A DNA stretch of 64,000 nt from Sva-07 sp963728195 (GTDB lineage: Bacteria; Actinomycetota; Acidimicrobiia; Acidimicrobiales; Ilumatobacteraceae). Within the stretch, counting starts at the first letter, position 1; each line of letters starts with the position of its first letter. Position numbers and translations under genes: made by a program. Below are positions 25,223-33,987 of this stretch, in pieces. The notes beneath the pieces are model-generated. The model was not told the origin of the DNA. It saw only the letters and a list, made by a program, of their open reading frames with translations, and searched no databases. The stretch covers positions 62,001-126,000 of the forward strand of contig CAVSIX010000011.1 in assembly GCA_963728195.1 (NCBI GenBank). The letters run 5' to 3'.

Positions 25223-26824
25223 TCATCGCGCCACGGCCGGCGAGGCCCAGTCGGTCGGAGGATCGCCTCCGCCCTCGGGGGTTCGCCGCGCGGCGACCTG
25301 GACCACCATGGGCACCGGCGCGATCGGACCGGCGAACAGCGCTTGGCCGAGGCCGAAACCGGTCGACGAACGGATCATCGCCTCGGGCACGTGGGAGAAC
25401 AACGAGACGAGGTCGTCGACGTCGCCGGTGCCGTTGACGCGCATCAGCACGAGATTGTCGCACTGTGACACGACGTTGGGATGCACCTTCGACGGACGTT
25501 GGGTGGCGACGAACAGGTGAAGACCGAACTTGCGGCCTTCGCCGGCGATCAGCACCCCGAACTCGGCGGTCGCGCGCAGCAGCGGATCGTCGGTCTCGGC
25601 CGGAAGCACGTTGTGCGCCTCGTCGATGGCGATCAGGACCGGCTTGCGGTCCCGGCGGGCGGCCCATCGATTGCCGAGCAGCGCCAAGGCGACGACCGTA
25701 CGCTCGTCGGGGCGCGCGAGACTGCCGATGTCGACCACCACGCAGCGTTGGTCACCGAGCGCGTGTCGAGCGAGCGACGTCTCGCCCTCGCGGCACCACA
25801 CGTCCCAGTCTGCGATCTGGAGATTGGCGATCCGGCGAGCAAGACGCAGAGCGAGTGGGTCGTCGGTGCCTCTGGCGTGGGCGGCGTCGATCACGTCATG
25901 AACCGAGTACGGCGCGGCGAGCCTCGTCGTGATCCGGTGGAGGGCGTCGAACTCGTCGGCGTCCGCGATCGGATGCAACCGCAGCAGCAGTGCCTGCCAG
26001 TCGATGCCGAGATCGCTGAAATCGGCGCACAGCACGAACGACGACTCGTGGCCACGCGCCCGCACGACACGTACCGACTCCGCTGCCGTCCGGAGCCGCT
26101 GGGCCTCCTCGGAATGGTCGTCAGGGTCGGTGAGGCTGCCGAGGCCGACGTGGTCCGAGTTGGGGTCGAGGATGACGATCGGGAGCGTGGTCTCCGAGAG
26201 GAGGTGCTCGAACAGCACACCGGTCGTGTACGTCTTGCCGGAACCGGACTGTCCGCACATGAACGTGTGGCGGGCGAACCCCTTCGCAACCAGGTGGGCA
26301 GGCACCTCGGGCTCGTGACGCAACGCGCCGATGCAGATCGACGCGGCACCCGAGTCGAGGCCCGAGACGATCGCCGCGAGTTCGTCAGCGCGTGCCGGCC
26401 GGATCGCTCGTTCGCCGAACGGTCGGACGTCCTGGAAGCGGCTGAAGCGCCCGGCGTCGATCGAACCCAGGACGGCGCTCACGCCGACGAGGGCGCGGAA
26501 GATCGGTTGCACGGTCGCCGACCTGACGGCGAGTTCGCCGTCACCGAGCGGGGCATCGACCTCGAGCACCGGGCCCTCCCGATCGACGAACTCCATCGAA
26601 CGCACCTGCACGACGAGCGACGTCCAGTCGTCGTCGGCCTCGCCCTCGAGTACGGCGAATCCCCCGACGAGGAGTCCGGAGTCGAGCGGGCACGTCACGT
26701 GCACGATCACTCCGTCGGCCGACATCCCCACCTGTGCGGGAGCGAACCGGTCGTACAACTGGTGTCGCAGGCCGAGGTGTGACCGCGAGGCTGCGGACGC
26801 CTCGTCGTGGCGGCTCGAGTTCAT
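25223..26824 (-). CDS. HerA/VirB4-like DUF87 P-loop ATPase
   Basis: 533 aa from ATG 26824, with GAGGAG upstream. An N-terminal beta-rich region (HAS-barrel-like), Walker A GQSGSGKT (residues 191-198), LDPNSDHVGLG, and Walker B VLIAIDEAHNVL, then VATQRPSKV (sensor-type loop). It is a HerA-FtsK superfamily ATPase, usually a hexameric DNA or protein pump. No NurA nuclease, Sir2 or other defence partner is adjacent, so its role is open. A longer upstream open frame is not needed. Confidence 0.85.
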   Translation of the reverse strand: MNSSRHDEASAASRSHLGLRHQLYDRFAPAQVGMSADGVIVHVTCPLDSGLLVGGFAVLEGEADDDWTSLVVQVRSMEFVDREGPVLEVDAPLGDGELAVRSATVQPIFRALVGVSAVLGSIDAGRFSRFQDVRPFGERAIRPARADELAAIVSGLDSGAASICIGALRHEPEVPAHLVAKGFARHTFMCGQSGSGKTYTTGVLFEHLLSETTLPIVILDPNSDHVGLGSLTDPDDHSEEAQRLRTAAESVRVVRARGHESSFVLCADFSDLGIDWQALLLRLHPIADADEFDALHRITTRLAAPYSVHDVIDAAHARGTDDPLALRLARRIANLQIADWDVWCREGETSLARHALGDQRCVVVDIGSLARPDERTVVALALLGNRWAARRDRKPVLIAIDEAHNVLPAETDDPLLRATAEFGVLIAGEGRKFGLHLFVATQRPSKVHPNVVSQCDNLVLMRVNGTGDVDDLVSLFSHVPEAMIRSSTGFGLGQALFAGPIAPVPMVVQVAARRTPEGGGDPPTDWASPAVAR

Positions 26825-27030
26825 ACAGCTCTCCTCGTCGACAGGCCGGTGTCCGGCTCGATGATCCCCATCATGGTCCAGCCGTGCGGCTGACCGCGAC
26901 CTCGCGTCGCGACCGCACGTGGTCCCACGCAGATCGCCCGGCATCCCGGGACTCCGGGCCCATGCGGCCGTGACAGGTCCCCGTTCATCCTGTGCTCCTA
27001 CCCCAACAGACATGACCCAGGAGTACAACG
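26825..27030. other. gap without a gene
   Basis: 206 bp between the HerA gene (minus) and the histidine kinase (plus). I see no coding frame. A minus-strand GGGTAG near 26999 has no matching -35. Confidence 0.5.
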
Positions 27031-27867
27031 ATGAACACCCCCAGGATCGCATGCGTCGGTCGAGACCCGCGAGCTCGTCGTCAGCCGTGAGGTCGTCGGG
27101 CGGGTGATCGTCTCGGGTCGGCACGGAGAGCTGCTCGACCGGGCGAAGCTGGACTCTCTCGAAGATCTCACGCCGGTCGTCGCGACGGTGGTGCAGCTCG
27201 TCGCGCGGACTCGGGATCTGACCGAGTCGAGAGCGCGCATCGCCAGCGCCCGAGACGAGGAGCGCCGGACGCTGCGACGTGAGCTGCACGACGGCTTCGG
27301 CCCGAGCCTGGCGGGCGTGGCGCTCGGATTGCGCGCGGCCGCAAACCTGCTGACGGTCGATCCGGCTGCGGCACGGCCACTGGTCACGCAGATGGCCGAC
27401 GAACTCGACCAGCGGGTCGAGGAGGTCCGCACGCTTCGCGCGGGCTGCTCCCACCGGTGCTCGACGAACTCGGATTGATCCCGGCGATCATCGAGTTCGC
27501 CGAGCGCTACAGCGTGCTGGGCGACCTCGACGTGAGCGTCGCCGCCGACGACATCGCACTCGACGCCGAGGTTCGTGAGGCAATCTACGGAATTGTCGCC
27601 GAGGCCGTGCGCAACGTCGTGCGACATGCCGACGCAACGACATGTCAGATCACGGTCGACGCAGGCGACGACCTGCTGACCGTCACCATCGACGACGACG
27701 GGACCGGAATTCCCGCAACGCCGACGAGCGGAGTGGGCCTCGCTTCGATGCGTGAGCGCGCCGCCGGCATCGGGGCGACGTTGATCATCGCCAGGCGGGA
27801 ACGAGGGACGCGCGTCGAGGTGGCCGTGCCGATCCAGACGTCGGCGGTCGCAGGGTTCGCACGATGA
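27031..27867 (+). pseudogene. NarL-family sensor histidine kinase, frameshifted (two sites)
   Basis: ATG 27031 has AGGAG seven bases upstream, but its frame stops after about 19 codons; the kinase frame joins it near 27050 (ETRELVVSREVV). HisKA_3 motif: ARDEERRTLRRELHDGFGPSLAG with the phospho-His. Near 27440 the frame breaks again (EEVRTLRAG, then wrong) and resumes as LLPPVLDELGLIPAI. The HATPase domain then runs to 27867 with NVVRHA and GVGLASMRERA. It lacks an N-terminal sensor and is short. It is coupled (ATGA) to the response regulator. Confidence 0.75.
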
Positions 27868-28518
27868 GTGCAGACAGGGAACCGACGATCGCCGTCGTGG
27901 TCGTCGACGACCATCCCGTGTTCCGGATGGGCATGGTGGCGCTGTTGTCGTCGATCGCCGGGCTGATCGTCGTCGGCGAGGCAGCCACCGCCGACGAGGC
28001 GGTCGCCGTCGCCCGTGCTGTGCGCCCACAGGTCGTCGTCATGGACCTCCACCTCGGGGAGGGCTCGGGCATCGATGCCACCCGGCGAATCCTGTCGGAC
28101 CAGCCCGCAGTGGGGGTGCTCGCTGTCACGATGATGGACGACGACGACTCGGTGTTCGCCACGATGCCGCCGCGCGGGTACCTGCTCAAGGGCGCCTCGC
28201 CCGATGACATCGAGCGGGCGATTCACGCCGTCTCCGGTGAGATCCTGCTCGGCCCGCAGATCGCCGCTCGTGCGATCAGCTATCTCACCGGCTCGCGCCG
28301 CGGACACGCTCGCTTTCCCGCAACTGACCACGAGGGAGCGCGAGGTGCTCGACCTGGTCGCGAGGGGCCTCGACAACACCAGCATCTCGCGTCGGCTCTC
28401 GCTCAGTCCCAAGACGGTCCGCAACCACCTGTCGAACGTGTTCACCAAGCTCCAGGTCGCCGATCGATCGCAGGCGATCGTACGCGCACGCGAGGCAGGC
28501 CTCGGCCGGGCCGACTGA
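27864..28518 (+). pseudogene. LuxR/NarL-type response regulator, frameshifted
   Basis: ATG 27864. Receiver domain with VVVVDDHPVFRMGM, phospho-Asp in VVVMDLHLGEGSG, Thr in AVTMMDDDD and Lys in GYLLKGAS. The stretch before RGYLLKG is two residues shorter than usual (FATMPPRGY). After SYLTGS (about 28290) the frame breaks. The HTH continues in the next frame: LTTREREVLDLVARGLDN, SPKTVRNHLSNVF, ending at 28518. Total length is 3n+1, consistent with one extra base. Partner of the preceding kinase. Confidence 0.78.
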
Positions 28519-28545
28519 GACCGAGAGCGGCGACGCCGTCTGATC

Positions 28546-28571
28546 GAATGGATCCATGGGCGCCCGGGTAT
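28546..28571 (+). promoter_or_regulatory. putative sigma-B/F-type promoter
   Basis: GAAT (28546-28549), a 16-bp spacer, GGGTAT (28566-28571), ending 32 bp before the SSI-like lipoprotein ATG. Confidence 0.5.
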
Positions 28572-28603
28572 GCACGTCGAGTTCCGCAACGAAGGGATCG
28601 AAC

Positions 28604-29137
28604 ATGTCCACACCGCACCGCATCGCCGACCGGGGCCTGCGTCGCCCCGCGGGACGAGCCGCTCGACACTTCGTCATGGTCACCGCCGCGCTCATGGCGA
28701 TCGCCGCCTGCGGCGACGACGAGGGAGAAGCCAACGAACCGACCGTCGCCCCCGGTGGCTCGGGCGTCGACGCCGAGCTGGAAATCCGCTACGAACACGC
28801 CGCAGCCGGCGTCGACCAGACGTACACGATCACGTGCACCGAATCGTCGTCCGCCCTCTCCGGAGACGACGTCGAGGTCGACGCCGATGCAGCATGCGAT
28901 GCGCTGGGCCAACCGGCGGTCGTCGAACGGCTGACGCAGGGGCCCCCGCAGGACCAGGTGTGCACCGAGCTCTACGGCGGCGACGACACCGCCGAGATCA
29001 CAGGTTCCCTCGGCGATCGTGCGGTCGACACGGTGGCCGACCGCACGAACGGTTGTGCGATCACCACGTGGGACGAGCTCCTCGCACCGATCCTGCCACC
29101 GGCCATCGGCGTCGTCGAGCCGACCACGACGGGCTGA
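28604..29137 (+). CDS. secreted lipoprotein with SSI (subtilisin inhibitor)-like domain
   Basis: 177 aa from ATG 28604, with GAAGGG upstream. A basic start, hydrophobic core, and lipobox AIAAC with Cys about residue 37; an acidic linker follows. The C-terminal half follows the SSI pattern: AACDALGQPAVVERL, CTELYGGDDTAEITGSLG, DRTNGCAITTWDELL, with the paired Cys of the inhibitor fold. It may inhibit subtilisin-like proteases at the cell surface, or use the fold for another purpose. The stop lies in the first unit of a 14-bp tandem repeat. Confidence 0.78.
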   Translation: MSTPHRIADRGLRRPAGRAARHFVMVTAALMAIAACGDDEGEANEPTVAPGGSGVDAELEIRYEHAAAGVDQTYTITCTESSSALSGDDVEVDADAACDALGQPAVVERLTQGPPQDQVCTELYGGDDTAEITGSLGDRAVDTVADRTNGCAITTWDELLAPILPPAIGVVEPTTTG

Positions 29138-29191
29138 CCACGACGGGCTGACCAAGTCGGGCCGACCACGACGGGCTGACCACGACGGGCT
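29122..29191 (+). repeat. 14-bp tandem repeat, five units
   Basis: Units at 29122, 29136, 29150, 29164 and 29178, consensus GACCACGACGGGCT; the third unit is variant (GACCAAGTCGGGCC). It overlaps the last codons of the SSI-like gene, and each unit junction gives a TGA. Confidence 0.85.
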
Positions 29192-29215
29192 GATCCGGGC
29201 GACGTGACGGCGAGC

Positions 29216-29241
29216 GGTTGACGCCCGATCCGCCGGGGTAG
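29216..29241 (+). promoter_or_regulatory. putative sigma-B/F-type promoter
   Basis: GGTT (29216-29219), a 16-bp spacer, GGGTAG (29236-29241), 13 bp before the antiporter ATG. Confidence 0.5.
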
Positions 29242-29254
29242 AGCGGGTCGCCCC

Positions 29255-30937
29255 ATGGAGTATTTCGTCGTTCTCGCAGTGCTCGGCATCGCGGTGCTGG
29301 CCACCGCCGTGCTGCCGGGCCCGCTGCACCGCCTCCCGCTGTCGATGCCGATCCTCGCCGTCGGTCTCGGCGCCGTGCTGTTCTCCCTGCCGCTGGGCCT
29401 CGATGGTCCCCGACCGGGAGCCGACGACGACATCGCCGAGCGCCTCACCGAGCTGGTCGTGATCGTCTCGCTCACCGGAGCCGGTCTCAAGCTGCGGCGA
29501 GCCGTGGGTTGGCGCAGCTGGATGACGACGTGGCGGCTGCTCGGCATCACCATGCCGTTGACCGTCGCAGCGATCGCCGTGCTCGGTTCGGTCGGGCTGG
29601 GTCTGCCGATCGCTTCGGCGGTGCTGCTCGGTGCGGTGCTGGCGCCGACGGATCCGGTCCTGGCGTCGGAGGTGCAGCTCCCCGGCCCCGGCGAGGACGA
29701 CGACATCCGGGCCGATTCCATCCGGTTCGCCCTGACGTCCGAGGCAGGACTGAACGACGGGCTCGCCTTCCCGCTGACCAATCTCGCGATCGCCATCGCC
29801 GTCGGTGGCAACTGGTTCGTCGGCTGGTTCCTCGACGACGTCGTGCTCAAGCTCACCGTCGGGTTGGTCGCCGGTGTCGTGCTCGGACGCTTGATCGCCT
29901 GGCTGACCTTCGGTCGTCGGTCGAAGTTCGCATTCGCCCGCTCCGGTGAGGGGCTGGTGGCGTTCGGGATCACGCTCACGGTGTACGGCGTGACCGAACT
30001 GCTGCACGGTTACGGGTTCCTCGCCGTGTTCGTCGCTGCGGTGACCCTGCGCCAGAGCGAACGCTCACACGAGTTCTACGGCGTGATGCACGACTTCGCC
30101 GACACGCTCGAACGCATCGCCAGCTTGCTGTTCCTGCTGCTGCTGGGCGGGGCGGCGGTCGACGGCGCGCTCGCCGGGCTCACGCTCCCCGGCGTACTGA
30201 TCGGTCTCGGCGTGGTGTTCATCGTGCGCCCGGTCGCCGGCTGGATCGGGCTGCTCGGCACCGACGACGACGCGAAGTCGAAGATGGCGATCTCGTTCTT
30301 CGGTATCCGGGGGATGGGCACGATCTACTACCTGGCCTATGCGGTCAGCGAGGAGTTCTTCACCGCCGTTCGCCCGGTGTGGGCGGTTGCGGTGTTCACC
30401 ATCCTGGTGTCGATCGTCGTGCACGGGGTGAGCGCCGGGCCGGTGCTCGAACGGATCGACCGCAGTGCCAGGTCGGCGGCGTTGCACGATTCAGGTGCCG
30501 CTGCGACGGGTACGACGCCGGACATGCCGACCGAGGAACACGACGACACCCGGCCGCTCGCGCAGCGGTTCGCCGACGGACTGCTGGTACTCGAGCACAG
30601 CGGGAGCACCGAAGCGCTCGTGGAGTTGTACGACGACGAGTGCGCCGTCGGCAACGTCGTGTCCGGAGCGACACACCACGGCCGAGACGGTGCTGCGTCG
30701 TTCTGGTCCGCATACCGCGACCAGTTCGACACCGTTGCGTCGACGTATCGACTGGTCGCGGGTGACGACAACGGGGCGGTGCTCGAGTGGGAGACGTCCG
30801 CCACCGCCAACGACCGCGAGATCGCCTACCGAGGTGCGACGGTGCTGCAGTTCGACGGCGACCGCATCGTCCGATCGATGGCGTACTACGACCCTGCGGC
30901 CCTCGGCCGTCAGATCATCGGCACCGATGAGGAGTGA
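29255..30937 (+). CDS. CPA1 Na+/H+ antiporter fused to a SnoaL-like domain
   Basis: 560 aa from ATG 29255. Residues 1-400 form 11-12 TM helices of a CPA1/NhaP antiporter, with APTDPVLAS and SEAGLNDGLAFPL, the ion-binding ND motif. After TM12 and a linker (about 405-430) there is a SnoaL/NTF2-like domain: FADGLLVLEHSGSTEALVEL ... YRDQFDTVAST ... WETSATAN. Such a cytoplasmic tail is not a standard CPA1 regulatory domain; it may sense a small ligand. The start is 13 bp after a stress-type promoter. The last 23 bp overlap the minus-strand hypothetical gene. Confidence 0.88.
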   Translation: MEYFVVLAVLGIAVLATAVLPGPLHRLPLSMPILAVGLGAVLFSLPLGLDGPRPGADDDIAERLTELVVIVSLTGAGLKLRRAVGWRSWMTTWRLLGITMPLTVAAIAVLGSVGLGLPIASAVLLGAVLAPTDPVLASEVQLPGPGEDDDIRADSIRFALTSEAGLNDGLAFPLTNLAIAIAVGGNWFVGWFLDDVVLKLTVGLVAGVVLGRLIAWLTFGRRSKFAFARSGEGLVAFGITLTVYGVTELLHGYGFLAVFVAAVTLRQSERSHEFYGVMHDFADTLERIASLLFLLLLGGAAVDGALAGLTLPGVLIGLGVVFIVRPVAGWIGLLGTDDDAKSKMAISFFGIRGMGTIYYLAYAVSEEFFTAVRPVWAVAVFTILVSIVVHGVSAGPVLERIDRSARSAALHDSGAAATGTTPDMPTEEHDDTRPLAQRFADGLLVLEHSGSTEALVELYDDECAVGNVVSGATHHGRDGAASFWSAYRDQFDTVASTYRLVAGDDNGAVLEWETSATANDREIAYRGATVLQFDGDRIVRSMAYYDPAALGRQIIGTDEE

Positions 30938-31388
30938 ACCACCGGCGAGCGCCGGTGTGGCGACGCGCGATCGCATCACCCAGCCCGGACGGATCGGGTG
31001 CACACAGACCACCCAAGAGTCGAGCGGTCACCTCGTGATCGTCATCTGAGCGCACGACGTCGAGCGTGGCGACGTCGAGCGCCGTCAGCCACCCCGATTC
31101 CATGCACATCTCCAGACGGCGCCGGCACTCGGGCTCGAACGCTCGTGGCCCGACGAGCCAACGGCTGCCTGCGGCGAGCTGGCTGTGCAGCGTCACGTCG
31201 TCGAAGTAGACGAGCACGTGTCCGCCGACGGCGTCGGCGCGAAGAAGCCGCTGACCGGCCAGCTCGTCAGCGACCTCGTCGGGAAGGCGTGAGATACAGC
31301 ACTGGACGCGCTCGCCCGTGAACCGCTGCGAGATCCGGTCGGCGAGTTCGCCGACGGTGTTTCGTGCGGGCGGGTGGCACACACCCAT
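30915..31388 (-). CDS. hypothetical protein
   Basis: 157 aa from ATG 31388. Unrecognised. Composition is protein-like, with three or four Cys (VQCCISRLPDEV, RRRLEMCMESGWL, GLCAPDPSG). It predicts alpha/beta and has no membrane segment. It begins 3 bp after the stop of the small hydrophobic protein, so the two form an operon. Its end overlaps the antiporter gene by 23 bp antisense. Confidence 0.55.
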   Translation of the reverse strand: MGVCHPPARNTVGELADRISQRFTGERVQCCISRLPDEVADELAGQRLLRADAVGGHVLVYFDDVTLHSQLAAGSRWLVGPRAFEPECRRRLEMCMESGWLTALDVATLDVVRSDDDHEVTARLLGGLCAPDPSGLGDAIARRHTGARRWFTPHRCR

Positions 31389-31391
31389 GGC

Positions 31392-31547
31392 TCACGCCCG
31401 CGACCTGAACAGGCTGTACCCGCCGGGACCGACCAGGGCGGCGACGATCAACAGCACGATGCCGAGGATGATCTGACCCTGCAGGAGTTGCACGATGCCG
31501 ACGATTGCGATCACGACGGCAATCAACCACAGAACGAACGAACTCAC
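31392..31547 (-). CDS. 51-aa hydrophobic membrane peptide
   Basis: GTG 31547 with a strong GAGGAGACA upstream; an in-frame ATG at 31634 gives an unlikely longer N-terminus. Two TM stretches (LWLIAVVIAIVGIVQLL, IILGIVLLIVAALVG) and a C-terminal PGGYSLFRSR. This is the layout of many small actinobacterial membrane proteins. It has a GTTT-N15-GGGTAC promoter 43 bp upstream. Confidence 0.7.
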   Translation of the reverse strand: MSSFVLWLIAVVIAIVGIVQLLQGQIILGIVLLIVAALVGPGGYSLFRSRA

Positions 31548-31590
31548 GATTGTCTCCTCTTCGTTGGCCGCCGAGCGGCGGGAACCCGCA

Positions 31591-31615
31591 GTACCCGTCG
31601 GGTGTTCCGCCAAAC
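31591..31615 (-). promoter_or_regulatory. putative sigma-B/F-type promoter
   Basis: On the minus strand: GTTT (31615-31612), a 15-bp spacer, GGGTAC (31596-31591), 43 bp before GTG 31547. A full consensus match. Confidence 0.65.
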
Positions 31616-31653
31616 CCCGCCCGCCGTGTTCCACCGCCCCCGCAGGAGGCGTC

Positions 31654-32844
31654 TCACGACGGGTTGATCACCGCCTTGATCATCCCGTCGGCCTTCTGCT
31701 GAAACGTCTCGTAGGCGGCGGGTGCCTCGTCGAGCGTGATGTGATGCGTGGCGAGATCCATGGTGCCGAGCGGATCGGCGTCGTCCTCGACCAGCGGCAG
31801 GATGTCGGGGATCCAGCGCTTGACGTGGGCCTGGCCCATGCGGATCGCGATGCCCTTGTCGAACATCGTCATCATCGGCAGGGGATCCTTCATGCCGCCG
31901 TAGACGCCGATGATCGAGACGGTGCCGCCGCGTCGGACGGCGTCGATCGCGAGTGTCAGCGCGGCGAGGCGGTCGACGCCGAACCGTTCGGTCAACGGCG
32001 CCGCCAGGCGGTCGGGCAGCAGACCGGCCGCCTTCTGCATCGTCGCCAGGACCGGGCTGCCGTGCGCCTCCATGCCGACGGCGTCGATCGTCGAGTCCGG
32101 CCCGCGGCCGCCGGTGCGACTGCGGATCTCGGCGAGCAGGTCGCCGTTCGAGATCTTCGATCCGTCGATCGTGTCGACGCCCCACCGCTGGGCCAGGGCC
32201 AGTCGCTCGGGAACCGAGTCGACGCCGATCACGGTGCCGGCGCCGCGATGGCGGGCGATGCGTGCGGCCATCTGACCGATCGGGCCGAGGCCGACGACGA
32301 GCACCGAGCCGCCGTCGGGAACGTCGGCGAACTCGACGGCCTGCCATGCGGTCGGCAGCACGTCGGACAGATACACGTACCGGTCGTCGTGGGCGTCACC
32401 GACCTTGATGGCGCCGAAATCGGCATGCGGCACCCGGAGCAGTTCGGCCTGGCCCCCTGGCACCGAGCCGTAGAGCTCGGTGTAGCCGTAGAGCGCTGCA
32501 CCCTTGCCCTGCTCGACGACCTGGGTGGTCTCGCACTGCGCGTACAACTGGCGGTCGCACATGAAACAGTGTCCGCACGAGATGTTGAACGGCACGGCGA
32601 TGCGGTCGCCGACGTTCAGGTCGCGCACCTCGTTGCCGACGGCCACGACCCGTCCCATCGGTTCGTGGCCGAGGATGTCGCCCTCGTGGAGGAACATCGT
32701 GAGGACGTCGTAGAGGTGAAGGTCCGATCCGCAGATACCCGAGCTCGTCACCTCGATGACGACGTCGGTCGGCTCCTCGATCGTCGGGTCGGGAACCGTG
32801 TCGATACGGACGTCACGTCGTCCGTGCCAGACCAGTGCTTTCAT
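31654..32844 (-). CDS. zinc-dependent alcohol dehydrogenase (formaldehyde-dehydrogenase-like)
   Basis: 396 aa from ATG 32844 (GAGGAGACATC upstream). MDR fold: catalytic zinc ligands in SSGICGSDLH and LGHEPMGRVV, a structural-zinc-like Cys group (SCGHCFMCDRQLYAQC), and Rossmann loop VVGLGPIGQMAARIA. The extended insert and ending HHITLDEAPAAYE are typical of the glutathione-independent formaldehyde dehydrogenase group. ATGA overlap with the upstream epimerase gene. It may remove aldehydes under stress, given the promoter upstream of the operon. Confidence 0.9.
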   Translation of the reverse strand: MKALVWHGRRDVRIDTVPDPTIEEPTDVVIEVTSSGICGSDLHLYDVLTMFLHEGDILGHEPMGRVVAVGNEVRDLNVGDRIAVPFNISCGHCFMCDRQLYAQCETTQVVEQGKGAALYGYTELYGSVPGGQAELLRVPHADFGAIKVGDAHDDRYVYLSDVLPTAWQAVEFADVPDGGSVLVVGLGPIGQMAARIARHRGAGTVIGVDSVPERLALAQRWGVDTIDGSKISNGDLLAEIRSRTGGRGPDSTIDAVGMEAHGSPVLATMQKAAGLLPDRLAAPLTERFGVDRLAALTLAIDAVRRGGTVSIIGVYGGMKDPLPMMTMFDKGIAIRMGQAHVKRWIPDILPLVEDDADPLGTMDLATHHITLDEAPAAYETFQQKADGMIKAVINPS

Positions 32845-33953
32845 GATGTCTCCTCGTTGTCGTGTTGTCGGCGGACCGATGACCGCGCGGTCGATGTCAG
32901 GATCGGCGCACACGGGCCGTCGCCGCGGGGGCGCAACGGCGGCGTGTCGGCGCCGGCACCATCGGCGAAGCCGCCGATCAGTTCGTCGAGCGCCTCGTCG
33001 GCAGAGCGGGTCGCCTCCCAGCCCAACTCCCGGCGTGCTCGGCCGATGTCCATGACCGGCACACCCAGTGCGAGGTCGACCCAACCCGCCGACGTCCGCT
33101 GCAACCGCAGCGCGTGCGTCACGCCGGCGCCGCCGCGCAGCAGGCGGCCGGGGACGTCGACGTGCCGGGCGCCCAACGCTCTCGCGAGGTCGTCGGCTCG
33201 GAGAAGTGGTTCCGCAGCGACGTTGAACGCACCGCGCACATCGCTGAGTGCAGCGCCGGTGTAGGCGTCGGCGACGTCGTCGGCGTGCACGACCTGCACG
33301 CGCAGGTCGCGCGGCACCGGCAGGATCGGCAGCAACCTGCGACCGATCAGCGAGACGGGAACCAACGGCCCGAGGAAGTAGCGGGCGATCTCGGATGCGG
33401 CGCGTCGAGCGAAGACGAGCGACGTCCGCATCCGCACGACGGCCACATCGGGATGTGCCGCTTCGAACTGGTCGAGACGGCCCTCGACCGCAGCTTTCTG
33501 ACGCGAGTACACCGAGCTGTCGATGCCGGTGGCCGGCCACGACTCGTCGACGGGGCCGACGCCCCGGCCGGCCGCGTAGGTGCCGACCGACGAGGCGACG
33601 ACGATGCGGCGCACCCCGCGCCGTGCCGCTTCGTCGACCACCCGCATCGTTCCGCCGACGTTGACCCGGCGGAGCCGCCGCTCGTCGCGGACCGGCTGGA
33701 TCTGCCAGGCGAGATGGATGACCACGTCGGCGTCGTCGAGCACGTCGAGCGGATCGGTCGAGACGTCCGCGGTCACCCAGCGGACCCGATCCGAGCGGAT
33801 CCGACGGTCGTCGACGCCGTCCTCGGCCGTCGAGTTCGGCTGCGGGCGCCGGCGGGCGACCGACACGATCTCGTCGACCGTCTCCTCACGGCACAGCGAC
33901 TCGATCACCGCCGTGCCGACGTTGCCGGTTCCACCGGTGACCACGATGCGCAC
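32841..33953 (-). CDS. NAD-dependent epimerase/dehydratase (extended SDR)
   Basis: 370 aa from ATG 33953. VVTGGTGNVGTAVIESL cofactor loop, DADVVIHLAWQ, SSVGTYAAG with the SDR Ser, Tyr/Lys in YSRQKAAVEG. It is an extended SDR of the nucleoside-sugar epimerase type with unknown substrate. The C-terminal 40 residues are Arg/Pro-rich and poorly conserved. Stop overlaps the ATG of the alcohol dehydrogenase. The start is only 9 bp from a GGGTAC promoter motif, so the transcript is nearly leaderless. Confidence 0.85.
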   Translation of the reverse strand: MRIVVTGGTGNVGTAVIESLCREETVDEIVSVARRRPQPNSTAEDGVDDRRIRSDRVRWVTADVSTDPLDVLDDADVVIHLAWQIQPVRDERRLRRVNVGGTMRVVDEAARRGVRRIVVASSVGTYAAGRGVGPVDESWPATGIDSSVYSRQKAAVEGRLDQFEAAHPDVAVVRMRTSLVFARRAASEIARYFLGPLVPVSLIGRRLLPILPVPRDLRVQVVHADDVADAYTGAALSDVRGAFNVAAEPLLRADDLARALGARHVDVPGRLLRGGAGVTHALRLQRTSAGWVDLALGVPVMDIGRARRELGWEATRSADEALDELIGGFADGAGADTPPLRPRGDGPCAPILTSTARSSVRRQHDNEETS

Positions 33954-33962
33954 GACGCTTCA

Positions 33963-33987
33963 GTACCCGGCTGCCAGGGAACTATTC
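33963..33987 (-). promoter_or_regulatory. putative sigma-B/F-type promoter
   Basis: On the minus strand: GAAT (33987-33984), a 15-bp spacer, GGGTAC (33968-33963), 9 bp before ATG 33953. The -35 falls in the last codons of the DUF72 gene. Confidence 0.45.

Noticed and set aside
25223..26824. HerA-based defence system
   Set aside because: No NurA, Sir2, DUF4297 or other effector is next to it.
26994..26999. Stress-type promoter for the HerA gene
   Set aside because: GGGTAG on the minus strand, but no GNNT at 14-16 bp and 170 bp from the start.
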